A stretch of 64,000 nucleotides of DNA, taken from assembly GCF_004331645.1 (NCBI RefSeq), contig NZ_SJSK01000003.1, forward strand, positions 301 through 64,300, written 5' to 3'. This DNA is from Pedobacter frigiditerrae. Lineage in GTDB: Bacteria; Bacteroidota; Bacteroidia; Sphingobacteriales; Sphingobacteriaceae. The position numbers and the translations under genes were made by a program. The notes beneath the pieces were generated by a model. It saw only the letters and a list, made by a program, of their open reading frames with translations, had not been told where the DNA came from and did not search any database. Shown here piece by piece: positions 1 through 8,269 of this stretch. Position 1 is the first letter of the stretch, and every line of letters starts with the position of its first letter.

Positions 1-498
1 TCTAAAAGGTAAAAAAGAGTGAGGCAATATCTTCGGACGAACATACCCGTGGGTTGTTTAGAAGTCGGTCAGCTCTCACTCTTCTTCACTTAAGTATCAT
101 ACCTAATATATTCCTTTTATTAGATGATAACAAACATAGGAGAAGTCGGGACAGGCTACGGGAATGACGGAGGAGGGGATTTTACCGAAGGACTATCCGG
201 TAGAATTTTAAAGGTAAAGCAGTTTTCTTTTCCATTTAAGCGGTAGTCCCGCTATCCGTTTCAACAAAAATTCTTTTAGAATTTCGGTTTCTCTGCTATC
301 GCCTGCCTGCCGGTAGCCAGGGGTTTGTTTTGCGCAGGTTTGTGCTACTATTAGGGGTTTGTGCCTAGCAGATGCCAAGAACTGCCAGCTTTGTTAAATA
401 AACCTGATTGAAGCGATAGGTCTTGAGCTGAAAGCGAAAAGACTAAAGCTGAAAGCAGGACTGCATATGCGATAAAAAGCTGACACTCTTTTTCTAAA
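1..498. other. Gene-free left edge with short repeats
   Basis: I see no convincing coding region or RNA gene in this stretch. It contains an inverted repeat (AAGAGTGAG at 15-23 against CTCACTCTT at 75-83) and two copies of AGGGGTTTGT near 318 and 352. A 12-base string, CCTAGCAGATGC at 364-375, recurs at 21128-21139 in the other large gene-free stretch. The look is that of degenerate intergenic repeat DNA downstream of the minus-strand catabolic operon. Confidence 0.5.
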
Positions 499-501
499 CA
501 A

Positions 502-533
502 AAAAAGCCTTAACAATTATGCTAAGGCTTTTT
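502..533 (-). terminator. Rho-independent terminator of the minus-strand operon
   Basis: An 11-base stem (AAAAAGCCTTA at 502-512, TAAGGCTTTTT at 523-533) is separated by a 10-base loop. Read on the minus strand, the hairpin is followed by a run of T residues. It lies about 35 bases past the stop of the lactate dehydrogenase gene and so closes the minus-strand operon. The symmetry would let it work in both directions. Confidence 0.8.
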
Positions 534-568
534 ATGCTTGGTGAGACACCCAACCAAGGAATTCTATT

Positions 569-1738
569 TTATGGATTTAATAAGCGCTCAGGAAACTGAG
601 AAATATTCTCAATTGTTAACTGCTGCATGATTTGATATAAATGCGTTTTAAACATGTTGATGGTGTGTTCTCCGCCTTCGTTGCCTAATGCGCCAACTCC
701 ATACATGAAAGGTCTACCCATAAAGTTAAATTCAGAACCAACTGCGTGTGCCCTTGCTAAATCAACTCCAGAGCGAATACCTCCGTCTAGCATTATTTTT
801 AGTTTAGACTTATAAGCTGGATTGCTAGCTAATTTAATCAGTGAATTAATTGAAGATTCACCTGCATCAATTTGTCTCCCACCGTGATTAGATACAATAA
901 CACCATCTACACCGATTTGTATAGCTGCTTGCATATCTTCATCTGTTGCAATTCCTTTTAGTACTAATGGACCTTTCCAAATATCACGGATTGCTTGAAC
1001 CTTTTCAATGTCTACCTTGCCAGTAAAAGTTTTGTTCATGAATTGCCCCAACTGCGACATATCTAAACCTTTTTCCATGTAAGGTTTTAAGGTTGCAAAA
1101 GATGGAATGCCGTGCTGCAAGGTTTTAATGCCCCATAACGGACGAGCAAAAGCTTGCAATATATTGTTAATCGACATTTTAGGTGGTATAGATAATCCGC
1201 TTTTGATTTCCTTATATCTTAATCCAAATGCAGGTACATCTACTAAAACAACTAAAACTGGGCATTCAACTGCTTTCAAGCGATTTAAAATATCATCCCT
1301 TAAACTGTTTTCTGTAGGATGATATAATTGAAACCATGCTTTTCCCTCAGATACTTCAGCAATTCGCTCAATGCTACTTGTAGAAACGGTACTTAAGGTG
1401 TAAGGGATATCGTGTTTAGCGGCTGCTTTAGCTAAAATTTCTGGCGCATTTGGCCACATTAAACCTTGTAAACCAATAGGAGATACGCCAAACGGAGCGC
1501 TGTATTTACGTCCGAATAATTCTACAGACATATCTATTTCTCCACCAACACGTAGATAGTTAGGTTTTAGAAGAATATTATCGAAATCACTTTCGTTACG
1601 TGCTAGATTAAGTCCCTCGTTACAACCGCCTTCTAAATAATCGAAAGCGAATTTGGGAATTCTAGATTTTGCTTTACGTCTTAAATCTGCTACTGATGGG
1701 TATTGTGAATGATAAGGGAAAGTGATTTTTTTACTCAT
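569..1738 (-). CDS. lldD: FMN-dependent L-lactate dehydrogenase (alpha-hydroxy-acid oxidase family)
   Basis: This 389-residue protein is a full-length member of the FMN-dependent alpha-hydroxy-acid dehydrogenase family, which oxidises L-lactate to pyruvate. The family signature SNHGGRQ is at residues 283-289, with the catalytic base expected to be His285. The FMN-binding Lys is in LKG near residue 261, and the C-terminal LDGGIRSG phosphate-binding stretch is at 318-325. There is no signal peptide, so it is cytoplasmic or loosely membrane-associated. It is the last gene of the minus-strand operon, about 217 bases after the lactonase gene, with a palindromic repeat between them. Known chemistry fits the context: the diketo-acid hydrolase step of the oxidative L-fucose or L-rhamnose pathway gives pyruvate plus L-lactate, and this enzyme would consume the lactate. 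The exact substrate is inferred. Confidence 0.87.
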   Translation of the reverse strand: MSKKITFPYHSQYPSVADLRRKAKSRIPKFAFDYLEGGCNEGLNLARNESDFDNILLKPNYLRVGGEIDMSVELFGRKYSAPFGVSPIGLQGLMWPNAPEILAKAAAKHDIPYTLSTVSTSSIERIAEVSEGKAWFQLYHPTENSLRDDILNRLKAVECPVLVVLVDVPAFGLRYKEIKSGLSIPPKMSINNILQAFARPLWGIKTLQHGIPSFATLKPYMEKGLDMSQLGQFMNKTFTGKVDIEKVQAIRDIWKGPLVLKGIATDEDMQAAIQIGVDGVIVSNHGGRQIDAGESSINSLIKLASNPAYKSKLKIMLDGGIRSGVDLARAHAVGSEFNFMGRPFMYGVGALGNEGGEHTINMFKTHLYQIMQQLTIENISQFPERLLNP

Positions 1739-1837
1739 TTTTATTTGGTTGTCTTTTTCAGACCTAATTTTAAAAAGGGAAAACTAATGTTTTATATTTT
1801 ATTTTCCATCCTGCTCTATTCTGCTTTTCAGTTTGCG

Positions 1838-1946
1838 TCACCCTGAATTTTTCAGGAGCTTTTATTGATTTTTTCCTTCAAGAGAGCTTCGCTGTTTATT
1901 TCAGCATCTGGCTTGAAGGAAAGACCCTGAAATAAATTAAGAGTGA
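1838..1946. repeat. Intergenic palindromic repeat (CACCCTGAA family)
   Basis: The junction holds GTCACCCTGAA, TTCAGG, CAGCATCTG and then GACCCTGAAATAAATTAA and AGTGACGAC. The same parts in related order occur at 17971-18037. Copies near gene ends suggest a dispersed repeat that forms hairpins in either direction. It lies between the lactonase and lactate dehydrogenase genes. Confidence 0.6.
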
Positions 1947-1955
1947 CGACCTAAT

Positions 1956-2777
1956 TTATATATTGTAAAACCGTTTTGCATTGCCTGAAAAAACTTTCAT
2001 TTTTTTATCATCAGTAAATTGCGAAACATATTTTTTAACCAAATTAAACCAATGTGTATAAGGTCGGCTCACTAAAACAACAGGCCAATCGCTTCCATAC
2101 ATTATTCTATTGGTTCCGAAGTGTTTAAATATCACATCAAAACAATTAAAAATCTCAGTTTCTGTCCAATTATACCAATCGGCTTCTGTTAGTAAGCCTG
2201 AGATTTTACAATATACATTTGGGTTCTGAGCTAAAGCTTTAATGTTTTCATCCCAAGCTTTTAAGTCTTGAGTTTTTACATCTGGTTTACCACAATGGTC
2301 TAAAACTAAAAGTTGGTTAGGTAATTTATCTACTAGTTTATTGATGGCATTTAACTGCGTATGGTAACACAACAAATCATAACTATAACCAAATTCATTT
2401 AAGGTTTTTACACCTTTTGCAAATTTGTCATCCAAAATAAAGTCATCTTGCTCTGCCTGCAAAACGTGTCGCCAACCTTTAATTAGTGGAAACTGTTTCC
2501 AATGATTTAACCTTTCGGCCAAGTTGTCGGCTTTTAAGTCTGTCCAACCAACAATGCCTTTAATAATTGAGTGATGTTTAGCTAAATCAAGTAAAAATTC
2601 CGTTTCAGTTTCACTTTGGTTAGCTTGTACGGCAACACAACCAGTTATTCCTACTTCACTATAAGTTTTTAAAATATCTTTTGGCATAAAATCATTTCTG
2701 ATCATGCCCATTTCTTCAGTTACCCAATTATCTCTAATTGGGTCAAAATTCCAAAAATGAACGTGACTATCAATCAT
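1956..2777 (-). CDS. Amidohydrolase-family sugar lactonase (L-fucono/L-rhamnono-lactonase type)
   Basis: This 273-residue cytoplasmic TIM-barrel hydrolase belongs to amidohydrolase-2. It opens with the metal-site motif HVHFW at residues 5-9 and has GSDWP near the C-terminus, which carries the conserved catalytic Asp. Members in deoxy-sugar operons hydrolyse L-fucono-1,5-lactone or L-rhamnono-lactone to the aldonate. The gene is directly adjacent to the mutarotase gene (stop and start abut at 2777/2778), and SDR and FAH-family genes sit upstream. That supports a lactonase step in oxidative deoxy-sugar catabolism. Fucose versus rhamnose cannot be decided from sequence alone. Confidence 0.83.
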   Translation of the reverse strand: MIDSHVHFWNFDPIRDNWVTEEMGMIRNDFMPKDILKTYSEVGITGCVAVQANQSETETEFLLDLAKHHSIIKGIVGWTDLKADNLAERLNHWKQFPLIKGWRHVLQAEQDDFILDDKFAKGVKTLNEFGYSYDLLCYHTQLNAINKLVDKLPNQLLVLDHCGKPDVKTQDLKAWDENIKALAQNPNVYCKISGLLTEADWYNWTETEIFNCFDVIFKHFGTNRIMYGSDWPVVLVSRPYTHWFNLVKKYVSQFTDDKKMKVFSGNAKRFYNI

Positions 2778-3107
2778 TTACAACTCAAATATTTGGTCCA
2801 TCATTACCCATTTCTCTCCTGCTTTTGCCCAAGGTAATGCTTGCTGAAAATTCCACATCAATTTTTCCCATTCTTGTACTTTTGAGTTTGCCAAATCGGC
2901 TTTCCTTTTTTGTTCGAAAGTAAAATCATCATCGACTTCCATGATCATGAAAAGTCGATTCTCCAATAAATAGATTTCCAAGTTTATAACCCCGACATCT
3001 TTTAAACTATCCTTCACTTCTGGCCAAACAGAACGGTGGTACTGCTTGTAAGTTTCAATTAATTTTTTGTCTTCTTTAAGGTCGAGGGTAAAACAGTATC
3101 TATCCAT
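2778..3107 (-). CDS. L-rhamnose/L-fucose mutarotase (RhaM family)
   Basis: This 109-residue single-domain protein interconverts the anomers of a 6-deoxy-L-hexose. The family core is visible: a YHRSVWPEV segment carrying the catalytic His, an IYLLENRLFMIMEV strand, and a C-terminal QEWEKLMW helix with the conserved Trp. Length matches the family (about 104-110 residues). It abuts the lactonase gene and follows the FAH-family gene by about 63 bases. A second copy of the same fold is fused to the C-terminus of the GH141 protein at 53724-56237. In the oxidative pathway a mutarotase supplies the anomer used by the sugar dehydrogenase. Confidence 0.9.
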   Translation of the reverse strand: MDRYCFTLDLKEDKKLIETYKQYHRSVWPEVKDSLKDVGVINLEIYLLENRLFMIMEVDDDFTFEQKRKADLANSKVQEWEKLMWNFQQALPWAKAGEKWVMMDQIFEL

Positions 3108-3170
3108 GATTTAATTTTTGATTTACGATTTTAGATTGGCTCGTTAAAATACAAAAAAATAATTAAAAGT

Positions 3171-4019
3171 TTATTGATACGCTTTTACGTTTTGCTTACT
3201 ACTTCCCAAGTCATCAATTCCAAGCTCAACAACATCGCCAGGTTTTAAATACCAAGGTGTAGGTTTCTGACCTAATCCAACTCCAGCTGGTGTTCCTGTT
3301 GTAATCACATCTCCTGGCAATAAAGTCATGAACTGACTGATGTAAGAAATCATAAAAGGAACATTGAAAATCAAGTTGCTTGTATTTCCATTTTGCAATG
3401 TTTTTCCATTCACGGTTAACCAAAGGCGAAGATTATGCACATCTGCAATTTCATCAGGTGTTGCAATAAATGGCCCGATAGGGGCGAAAGTATCTGCACT
3501 TTTACCTTTTACCCATTGTCCGTTTCTTTCTAATTGAAATTCACGTTCGCTATAATCGTTGTGTAAAACATATCCAGCAATGTGGTCGTAAGCATCAGCC
3601 TCTGAAACATATTTAGCTTTTTTACCAATCACAATTGCTAATTCAACTTCCCAATCAGTTTTTACACTGTTTTTAGGGATTTCTAAATCATCATTCGGGC
3701 CAACAATAGCAGTAGTTGCCTTAAAAAATAAAATAGGTTCAGTTGGAATTGGTGCATTTGTTTCTGCTGCATGGTCCTTGTAGTTTAAACCAACGCAAAT
3801 TATTTTAGAAGGGCGAGCTAAAGCAGCACCTAATCTTACGCTTTTATCAACCTCTGGTAAATCGGCAGTTTTTATTGCCTCAGCTAGTTTTGTAATGGCA
3901 TCACCAGCGAAAAAGTTTTCGTCATAATCACTTACTAAACTAGATACATCATAATATTTCTCGTCTATAATTACTCCTGGTTTTTCAGCTCCAGCTTCGC
4001 CAAATCTTATTAATTTCAT
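3171..4019 (-). CDS. FAH-family hydrolase, probable 2,4-diketo-3-deoxy-L-fuconate (or -rhamnonate) hydrolase
   Basis: This 282-residue cytoplasmic enzyme belongs to the fumarylacetoacetate hydrolase superfamily. It has the small N-terminal domain (residues 1-65), the transition CVGLNYKDHAAE, the metal-binding acidic cluster around DWEVELAIVIG, the SADTFAPIGP stretch, and the GDVITTGTPAGVG C-terminal core. Family members in fucose and rhamnose operons cleave a 2,4-diketo-3-deoxy acid into pyruvate and L-lactate. The neighbours (SDR upstream by 20 bases, mutarotase, lactonase, L-lactate dehydrogenase) fit this assignment well. Other FAH-family acylpyruvate hydrolase activities cannot be excluded. 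Confidence 0.85.
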   Translation of the reverse strand: MKLIRFGEAGAEKPGVIIDEKYYDVSSLVSDYDENFFAGDAITKLAEAIKTADLPEVDKSVRLGAALARPSKIICVGLNYKDHAAETNAPIPTEPILFFKATTAIVGPNDDLEIPKNSVKTDWEVELAIVIGKKAKYVSEADAYDHIAGYVLHNDYSEREFQLERNGQWVKGKSADTFAPIGPFIATPDEIADVHNLRLWLTVNGKTLQNGNTSNLIFNVPFMISYISQFMTLLPGDVITTGTPAGVGLGQKPTPWYLKPGDVVELGIDDLGSSKQNVKAYQ

Positions 4020-4039
4020 TCTGTAAAATTTTGTATAAT

Positions 4040-4804
4040 TTAATTATTTAAAGTCGTAAATCCACCATCAATTGGGTAATCGCATCCAGTAATGAAGGCT
4101 GCTTCATCGCTACAAAGAAATAAGGCTAAAGCACCAACTTCTTCAGGTTTACCCATTCTGCCAATTGGTTGTGATTTTGATAATTTTTCGAACATTTCAG
4201 GGATATTATCAGGATAATTTTTCTGCAAAAATCCATCAACAAAAGGTGTGTGAACCCTTGCTGGCGAAATTGAATTACATCTGATGTTTTCATTGATGTA
4301 ATCTTTTGCTATACTCATTGTCATTGCTTTTACAGCCCCTTTTGCCGCGCTATAGGCAAAACGGTCTGGCAAGCCTATTAGCGCAGCTATCGATGCCATA
4401 TTGATAATCACACCTCCACCAGCTAAACGAAGTTGAGGAATAACAGCGTGTAAACAATTGTAAACACCTTTTACATTTACATTCATCACCCTGTCAAAAT
4501 CAATTTCTGATGTGGTGTCTACTTTTCCTACGTGTGCAATACCTGCATTATTTATCAAGATGTCAATTTTTCCAATTGTTTTAAAGGCATCAACAACCGC
4601 TTGGTGATTAGCTACATCACAAGCATAACTGAAAGCTTTTCCACCATCATTTTTAATTTCTGCTAGCGAAGCCGAAGCCTGTTCAATACCCAATTCTATA
4701 ATGTGCACTTCAGCACCTTGTTTAGCTAATATAGTTGCAATTGCTTTTCCAATTCCACTTCCACCTCCGGTAACAACCGCTTTTTTTCCTTGTAATGAAA
4801 ACAT
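4040..4804 (-). CDS. SDR-family dehydrogenase (L-fucose dehydrogenase or 2-keto-3-deoxy-L-fuconate dehydrogenase type)
   Basis: This 254-residue classical short-chain dehydrogenase has the cofactor motif TGGGSGIG at residues 12-19, NNAG at 85-88, catalytic Ser138, Tyr151 and Lys155 (YSAAK), and a C-terminal GCDYPIDGG. It is the first gene of the minus-strand operon. In the known oxidative pathway an SDR acts either on the free sugar or on 2-keto-3-deoxy-L-fuconate, making the diketo acid that the next gene product cleaves. Position beside the FAH gene favours the second role. Only one SDR is present here, so the other step must be encoded elsewhere or shared. Confidence 0.83.
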   Translation of the reverse strand: MFSLQGKKAVVTGGGSGIGKAIATILAKQGAEVHIIELGIEQASASLAEIKNDGGKAFSYACDVANHQAVVDAFKTIGKIDILINNAGIAHVGKVDTTSEIDFDRVMNVNVKGVYNCLHAVIPQLRLAGGGVIINMASIAALIGLPDRFAYSAAKGAVKAMTMSIAKDYINENIRCNSISPARVHTPFVDGFLQKNYPDNIPEMFEKLSKSQPIGRMGKPEEVGALALFLCSDEAAFITGCDYPIDGGFTTLNN

Positions 4805-5118
4805 ATTTATATTTAGTTTTTAATATTCTAAAATCAATAAGGTCTAAGGATTTGGGCGTTTTAATCCCGAAGTTTCGGGACTATATCCCTGATGAAAAAT
4901 CGGGGGATGCCGCTTCTATCGTTAATGCTTGCAAATCTTTAAAACCTGTATATTCGAAAGATATATTTAGTAGCAAAACTAGCTAATAAATTATATCTGG
5001 CTATAACTTATCCAAGTTTACAAATAAAACAGTAAAAGGATATTTATAATTGTATTTTATTGCCTAAGTATCATGTTATATTGGCATATTTATTAAAGGG
5101 TATAAGTTGAGATTTATC
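4805..5118. other. Intergenic region with palindrome and weak minus-strand promoter candidate
   Basis: This gap separates the minus-strand operon from plus-strand genes. It holds a palindromic element with CCCGAAGTTTCGGG and a nearby ATCGGGGGATGCC, a type repeated in Bacteroidota intergenic DNA. On the minus strand, TAGTTTTG (4974-4981) matches the Bacteroidota -7 consensus TAnnTTTG, but I do not see a well-spaced -33 TTG. A 63-codon plus-strand frame at 4795 runs through the palindrome and starts inside the SDR gene, so I do not treat it as a gene. Confidence 0.45.
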
Positions 5119-5343
5119 ATGGCTTTTTTGGGTGAAATAATTATTTATGTAATAGGTAGATTATTATTAGCAAATCTTGGAAAATGGGTTAAACAGATTT
5201 TTTGTTTTCTTCTTGGGTTAAAATATCAACCTAAGAAAATGAAACGTTATGATTTATTCGATGTTGAAGATTATAGCAACTGTTTTGTCGGCGTTTTAAC
5301 TATCATCGTAATTGTCGGAATAATTAATCTAATCTTTAATTAA
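5119..5343 (+). CDS. Small hypothetical membrane protein
   Basis: This short frame of about 74 residues has two hydrophobic segments: FLGEIIIYVIGRLLLANLG at the N-terminus and FVGVLTIIVIVGIINLIF at the C-terminus. A basic, aromatic middle (LKYQPKKMKRYDLFD) lies between them. I chose the ATG at 5119, but a TTG at 5107 is an alternative because AAAGGG lies just upstream of it. I do not recognise a family. The predicted two-pass membrane topology and stand-alone position make it a plausible small gene, but chance coding cannot be ruled out. No functional link to the flanking sugar genes is visible. Confidence 0.5.
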   Translation: MAFLGEIIIYVIGRLLLANLGKWVKQIFCFLLGLKYQPKKMKRYDLFDVEDYSNCFVGVLTIIVIVGIINLIFN

Positions 5344-5465
5344 AGTTTTTCTGAAATTGCAAAATCCAAATGCTAATATGCTACATTAACTTGCAGAAAT
5401 ATTACATTAAACAAAATATTGATTTACTTATATTTGAATGTTGTTTTTATATTTAAACAATATTG

Positions 5466-5515
5466 TTGAACCAAATATAGTTTAAACTTATAAAGTTTAA
5501 GCGCTTGAACCAAAT
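5466..5515 (+). promoter_or_regulatory. Leader with direct repeats ahead of the glycosidase block
   Basis: TTGAACCAAAT occurs twice, at 5466-5476 and 5505-5515, spaced 39 bases start to start. Between them is a symmetric AT-rich element, GTTTAAACTTATAAAGTTTA. The second copy ends just before the start codon at 5519. AACCAAAT-like strings also lie upstream of the genes at 22723, 25066 and 62375. They may be operator half-sites or a leader element. No operator has been proven. Confidence 0.4.
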
Positions 5516-5518
5516 TGA

Positions 5519-8269
5519 ATGAGAAATTTTCTAATCTCCTTTTCCCTTTTATTTTTAGCTCCAATAATTTCTGAAGCAGCAAAACTGCCTAAAGAATCTA
5601 AAACTATTTATATTTCTTCACAAAGTGGACAGAGAGTGCTTTTTGGTGTTGAACGTTTGATTGTTACCTTAGAAAAATCAGGTTATGATGTAACATTAAC
5701 TGTAATTAATTATAGGGAAAAGTTTCTTAAGCATAAAAATGCTATTGTTGTTGGGACATTTAATGAAAAAATATTTGGTGAATTATTTCCTATTTCTCTG
5801 AAAAACAAATCGTTAAAAGCAGGTAAAGAAGGTTTTTTAACTTCGTATGATAAAGATGGTACATTATATATTATAGGCGCAGATAACTCTGGAACTTTAT
5901 ATGGTTGCGTAGATTTAAGTGAGAAAATTGCATCTGGCGGAAAAATACCAGCTCAATTGGCTATAACGGACCACCCACAAATGGTATTGAGGGGCACTTG
6001 TATAGGTTTGCAAAAGCCAGATTATTTACCGGGAAGAGATGTTTACGAATATCCATACACTCCGGAAAGTTTTCCTTGGTTTTACGATAAAGCTTTATGG
6101 ACAAAGTATTTAGATATGATGGTTGATAATCGTTTCAACTCATTGTATTTATGGAATGGTCACCCTTTTTCTTCGTTAGTGAAGTTAAAAGATTACCCTT
6201 ATGCTCTAGAAGTTGATGAAGCGACCTTTAAAAAGAATGAGGAAATGTTTCGTTTTTTAACTGCAGAAGCGGATAAAAGAGGGATTTGGGTAATTCAGAT
6301 GTTTTATAACATCATCATTCCAAAACCTTTTGCAGAAAAACATAACTTAAAAACTCAAGATAGAAATCGCCCCATCATTCCATTAATTGCCGATTATACA
6401 CAGAAATCCATTGCTGCATTTGTTCAGAAATATCCTAATGTAGGTATAATGGTGGCTTTAGGAGAAGCAATGGAAGGTGTTGGACAGGATGATATTGATT
6501 GGTTTACTAAAACCATAATTCCAGGTGTTAAAGATGGTTTAAAAGCAGCTGGAATTAAAGAAGAGCCTCCAATCGTTTTACGTGCCCACGATACAGATGC
6601 GCCAGCGGTGATGAAAGCTGCTTTACCAATTTACAAGAACTTATATACTGAGAATAAATTCAATGGAGAAGCTTTAACCACTTATGGGCCAAGAGGTGCT
6701 TGGGCAGAGTTAAATAGAACCTTGAGCAGGATTGGTACAATGAATATTTCTAACGTACACATTCTAGCTAATTTGGAACCTTTTAGATATGGTTCGGCAG
6801 ATTTCATCCAGAAATCGGTACAGGCAATGGATAAAATTTATGGGGCAAAAGGCTTGCATTTATACCCTCAATCTGGTTACTGGGATTGGCCTTTTACAGC
6901 GGATAAAATTACCCAAAGACAATTACAAGTTGATAGAGACTGGATTTGGTACAAAGAATGGGCAAGATATGCTTGGAATGCTAATCGAAATAGAAACGAT
7001 GAAATCAATTATTGGGGTAATCAGTTAGCCCATAAATATGGTGCAAACCTAAGTGCTGGAAAAGCAATTTTGAATGCTTATGAAGAAGCCGGAGAGATTT
7101 CCCCTAAATTATTGAGGCGTTATGGTATCACCGATGGTAACCGTCAGACTTTAACCTTAGGGATGTTAATGACACAATTGATTAATCCTTTCCGTTATGG
7201 TTTATTTACTTTAATGTACGAATCTGAAGCGCCAGAAGGAGAAATGATTATCGAGTACGCTGAGAAAGAATGGAATAAACAACCACATATTGGAGAAACT
7301 CCAGTTCAAATTGCAAAAGAAGTTGTAGAACACGGGAAAAAAGCATTGGTCTCAATTAATCAGGCATCAACTGCTGTTACAAAAGATAAAGAAGAATTTA
7401 GAAGGCTTAAAAATGACATGTATTGTTATGATGCAATGGCAAATTTTTATGCAGAAAAGGTTAAAAGTGCCTTATGGGTTTTAAGGTTTAAATATTCTAA
7501 CAAAGTTGAGGATTTGGAAAAAGCTTTACCATCTCTACAAAAGAGTGTGGATTACTATGCTCAATTGGTAAAATTGACTGAAAATGACTATTTGTATGCG
7601 AACAGTATGCAAACCAAACAACGCAAAATTCCAATGCGTGGCGTTGATAAAACGTTCATCACTTGGAAAGAAATGTTACCGGTTTACACCAAAGAGTTAA
7701 ACCATTTCAAAAAAAGTATTGATTCCTTAAAAGCGATTAAACCAGGGCCTGTTGTGCCAATCGTAGCTTTCCAAAATGCTGATGTGCAATTACTTTCTAG
7801 CAATCCTACTTATATAATCAATAAATCTGCCGTTGTATTTTCTGACACTACTTCTCAAATAAAAGAGGTTACTGAAAAGTTAATTGGCCTAAAAGGAATT
7901 CAGTTTTCTATAAAGCAACAAATAACTACCGGAACAGAAATTAAGTTTACTACAAAAACTCCTGTTAAGTTGTTGATTGGTTTCTTTAATGAGAAAAATC
8001 CTAAATATTCTCCTGCACCACAACTAGAAATAGATGCTAGTGCCAATAATTATGGTCAATCTGAAATCAAGATTTCTAACGGAATGATTGTAAATGGGTT
8101 TCCGCCAGTAAATATTCACGCTTATTCATTTGCAGCTGGTACACATACTTTAAATTTAAGTAAAGGTGCTTGTTTGGTTTTAGGCTTTATTGACGATAAA
8201 CAAGAATTAAGAATTTTTAATGCAGGTCTCGATGGTCGTGGAAGAGACATAGATTGGCTATTTGAATAA
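5519..8269 (+). CDS. Putative secreted glycoside hydrolase with alpha-glucuronidase-like N-terminal domain
   Basis: This 916-residue protein has a signal peptide (residues 1 to about 20). Residues 25-150 resemble the GH67N/GH20b-type domain that precedes TIM barrels, ending in LYGCVDLSEKIASGG and DHPQMVLRGT. Residues about 160-500 look like a barrel, with RFNSLYLWNGHPF, ADKRGIWVIQMFYN, VGIMVALGEAMEG and LYPQSGYWDWP as likely strand ends and active-site loops. A helical segment and a C-terminal beta-rich domain (from about 745) follow. I cannot assign a numbered GH family. An alpha-glucuronidase or alpha-galacturonidase role would suit a pectin locus, but that is inference. It is the first gene of a tightly coupled block and shares the TAATG overlap with the next gene. 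Confidence 0.65.
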   Translation: MRNFLISFSLLFLAPIISEAAKLPKESKTIYISSQSGQRVLFGVERLIVTLEKSGYDVTLTVINYREKFLKHKNAIVVGTFNEKIFGELFPISLKNKSLKAGKEGFLTSYDKDGTLYIIGADNSGTLYGCVDLSEKIASGGKIPAQLAITDHPQMVLRGTCIGLQKPDYLPGRDVYEYPYTPESFPWFYDKALWTKYLDMMVDNRFNSLYLWNGHPFSSLVKLKDYPYALEVDEATFKKNEEMFRFLTAEADKRGIWVIQMFYNIIIPKPFAEKHNLKTQDRNRPIIPLIADYTQKSIAAFVQKYPNVGIMVALGEAMEGVGQDDIDWFTKTIIPGVKDGLKAAGIKEEPPIVLRAHDTDAPAVMKAALPIYKNLYTENKFNGEALTTYGPRGAWAELNRTLSRIGTMNISNVHILANLEPFRYGSADFIQKSVQAMDKIYGAKGLHLYPQSGYWDWPFTADKITQRQLQVDRDWIWYKEWARYAWNANRNRNDEINYWGNQLAHKYGANLSAGKAILNAYEEAGEISPKLLRRYGITDGNRQTLTLGMLMTQLINPFRYGLFTLMYESEAPEGEMIIEYAEKEWNKQPHIGETPVQIAKEVVEHGKKALVSINQASTAVTKDKEEFRRLKNDMYCYDAMANFYAEKVKSALWVLRFKYSNKVEDLEKALPSLQKSVDYYAQLVKLTENDYLYANSMQTKQRKIPMRGVDKTFITWKEMLPVYTKELNHFKKSIDSLKAIKPGPVVPIVAFQNADVQLLSSNPTYIINKSAVVFSDTTSQIKEVTEKLIGLKGIQFSIKQQITTGTEIKFTTKTPVKLLIGFFNEKNPKYSPAPQLEIDASANNYGQSEIKISNGMIVNGFPPVNIHAYSFAAGTHTLNLSKGACLVLGFIDDKQELRIFNAGLDGRGRDIDWLFE

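Noticed and set aside
15..83. Possible structured RNA at the left edge
   Set aside because: A 9-base inverted repeat is present, but I could not match any known riboswitch, tRNA or rRNA pattern, so it is recorded only as a repeat.
4795..4986. 63-codon plus-strand open frame
   Set aside because: It starts inside the SDR gene, runs through a palindromic repeat, and has no recognisable protein features.
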